Under the pieces are notes generated by a model. It did not search any database and was not told the DNA's origin. It saw only the letters and a list, made by a program, of their open reading frames with translations. The position numbers were made by a program, and so were the translations under genes. From NCBI RefSeq assembly GCF_000620145.1, contig NZ_KK211084.1:99740-163739 (forward strand): a DNA stretch of 64,000 bases. Direction: 5' to 3'. This document shows, piece by piece, positions 63,717 to 64,000 of the stretch. The stretch is from Deefgea rivuli DSM 18356 (GTDB lineage Bacteria; Pseudomonadota; Gammaproteobacteria; Burkholderiales; Chitinibacteraceae). Within the stretch, counting starts at the first letter, position 1. Every line of letters begins with the position of its first letter.

Positions 63717-64000
63717 CACTATCGCCGCGATTGCCACAGCCCCCGGTCGTGGTGGCGTGGGTGTGATTCGCGTTTCTGGTAAAAATCTCCAAGCGCTGAT
63801 TTCCGGCCTGCTTGGCCGCGAGCAATCGGCGCTGAAACCGCGCTTTGCGCACTTTACGCATTTCAAAGCGACAGACGGCAGCACCGTCGACGAGGGCATT
63901 GCGCTGTTTTTTCCAAATCCAGCGTCGTTTACTGGCGAAGACGTGCTCGAACTGCAAGGTCACGGTGGCCCTGTGATTATGAATATGCTGCTCAAGCGTT
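63700..64000 (+). CDS. mnmE: tRNA-modification GTPase MnmE, N-terminal part (cut by window end)
   Basis: The first 100 residues of MnmE (TrmE), the GTPase that with MnmG modifies wobble uridines of tRNA. The N-terminal formyl-tetrahydrofolate-binding domain starts [27 protein letters not shown] and contains [21 protein letters not shown], both diagnostic. The GTPase domain lies beyond the window edge. It overlaps the NTF2-like gene and completes the canonical rpmH-rnpA-yidD-yidC-mnmE order. Confidence 0.96.
   Translation, partial: MLYTPDTIAAIATAPGRGGVGVIRVSGKNLQALISGLLGREQSALKPRFAHFTHFKATDGSTVDEGIALFFPNPASFTGEDVLELQGHGGPVIMNMLLKR

Overview
The window looks like a piece of a betaproteobacterial chromosome of the order Neisseriales. 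The Chitinibacter/Deefgea group is my best guess, from gene content and protein style, not from a search. It holds the replication-origin neighbourhood: dnaA-dnaN-gyrB run leftward and rpmH-rnpA-yidD-yidC-mnmE run rightward from about 60.4-60.7 kb, with no recF between dnaN and gyrB. About 58 protein genes and one tRNA (elongator Met) can be supported.

Layout. 0-3.3 kb: lysine permease and a YuiF-like ion/amino-acid transporter. 3.6-7 kb: tRNA-Met, then an uncharacterised four-gene cluster headed by a tiny J-domain protein. 7.4-9.5 kb: LysE-type exporter, FKBP isomerase, and a zinc-ribbon membrane protein of AT-rich composition. 9.6-14.8 kb (all minus): cysN, cysD, then a tight proA - chorismate mutase - nadD - rsfS run. 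14.9-19.1 kb: membrane-anchored trypsin-like protease, a secreted Ala/Lys/Ser repeat protein, and an RstA/RstB-type two-component pair split by a nest of repeats. 19.3-28.2 kb: AraC regulator, sugar phosphatase and SemiSWEET; two PEP-CTERM proteins; penicillin-binding protein 1C; a polysaccharide deacetylase followed by two ABC permeases with no ATPase or binding protein nearby.

28.3-37.3 kb is a nitrogen-catabolism block: puuC, puuD, puuA and puuB homologues (the gamma-glutamylated putrescine route to GABA), with alanine dehydrogenase inside and a type II asparaginase after it. 37.5-47 kb: PEBP protein, AraC regulator, zinc-ribbon membrane protein, a giant alpha-2-macroglobulin-like protein, and GcvR. 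47.4-49.4 kb: glutathione-dependent formaldehyde detoxification (fghA and class III alcohol dehydrogenase). 49.7-52.7 kb: LysR regulator divergent from a TIM-barrel isomerase and a nitroreductase, then a YciI-like protein. 53-54.9 kb: a large unrecognised gene of foreign character and a tiny membrane-protein ORF next to gyrB. 55-64 kb: the origin cluster.

The most unusual property is the density of small interspersed repeats. At least seven families lie between genes and inside operons: a ~50-bp hairpin family (R1, 14 copies), a modular ~280-bp family (R2), a ~155-bp inverted-repeat element (R3), CCACGAAA-armed elements (R4), GTAGGGTGGGC-armed elements (R5), a 269-bp MITE-like element (R6) and G-rich arms (R7). 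In five genes (rstA, puuC, puuD, puuB and the lysR-type gene) the stop codon lies inside a repeat arm. No CRISPR array, prophage, transposase gene or obvious defence locus was seen.
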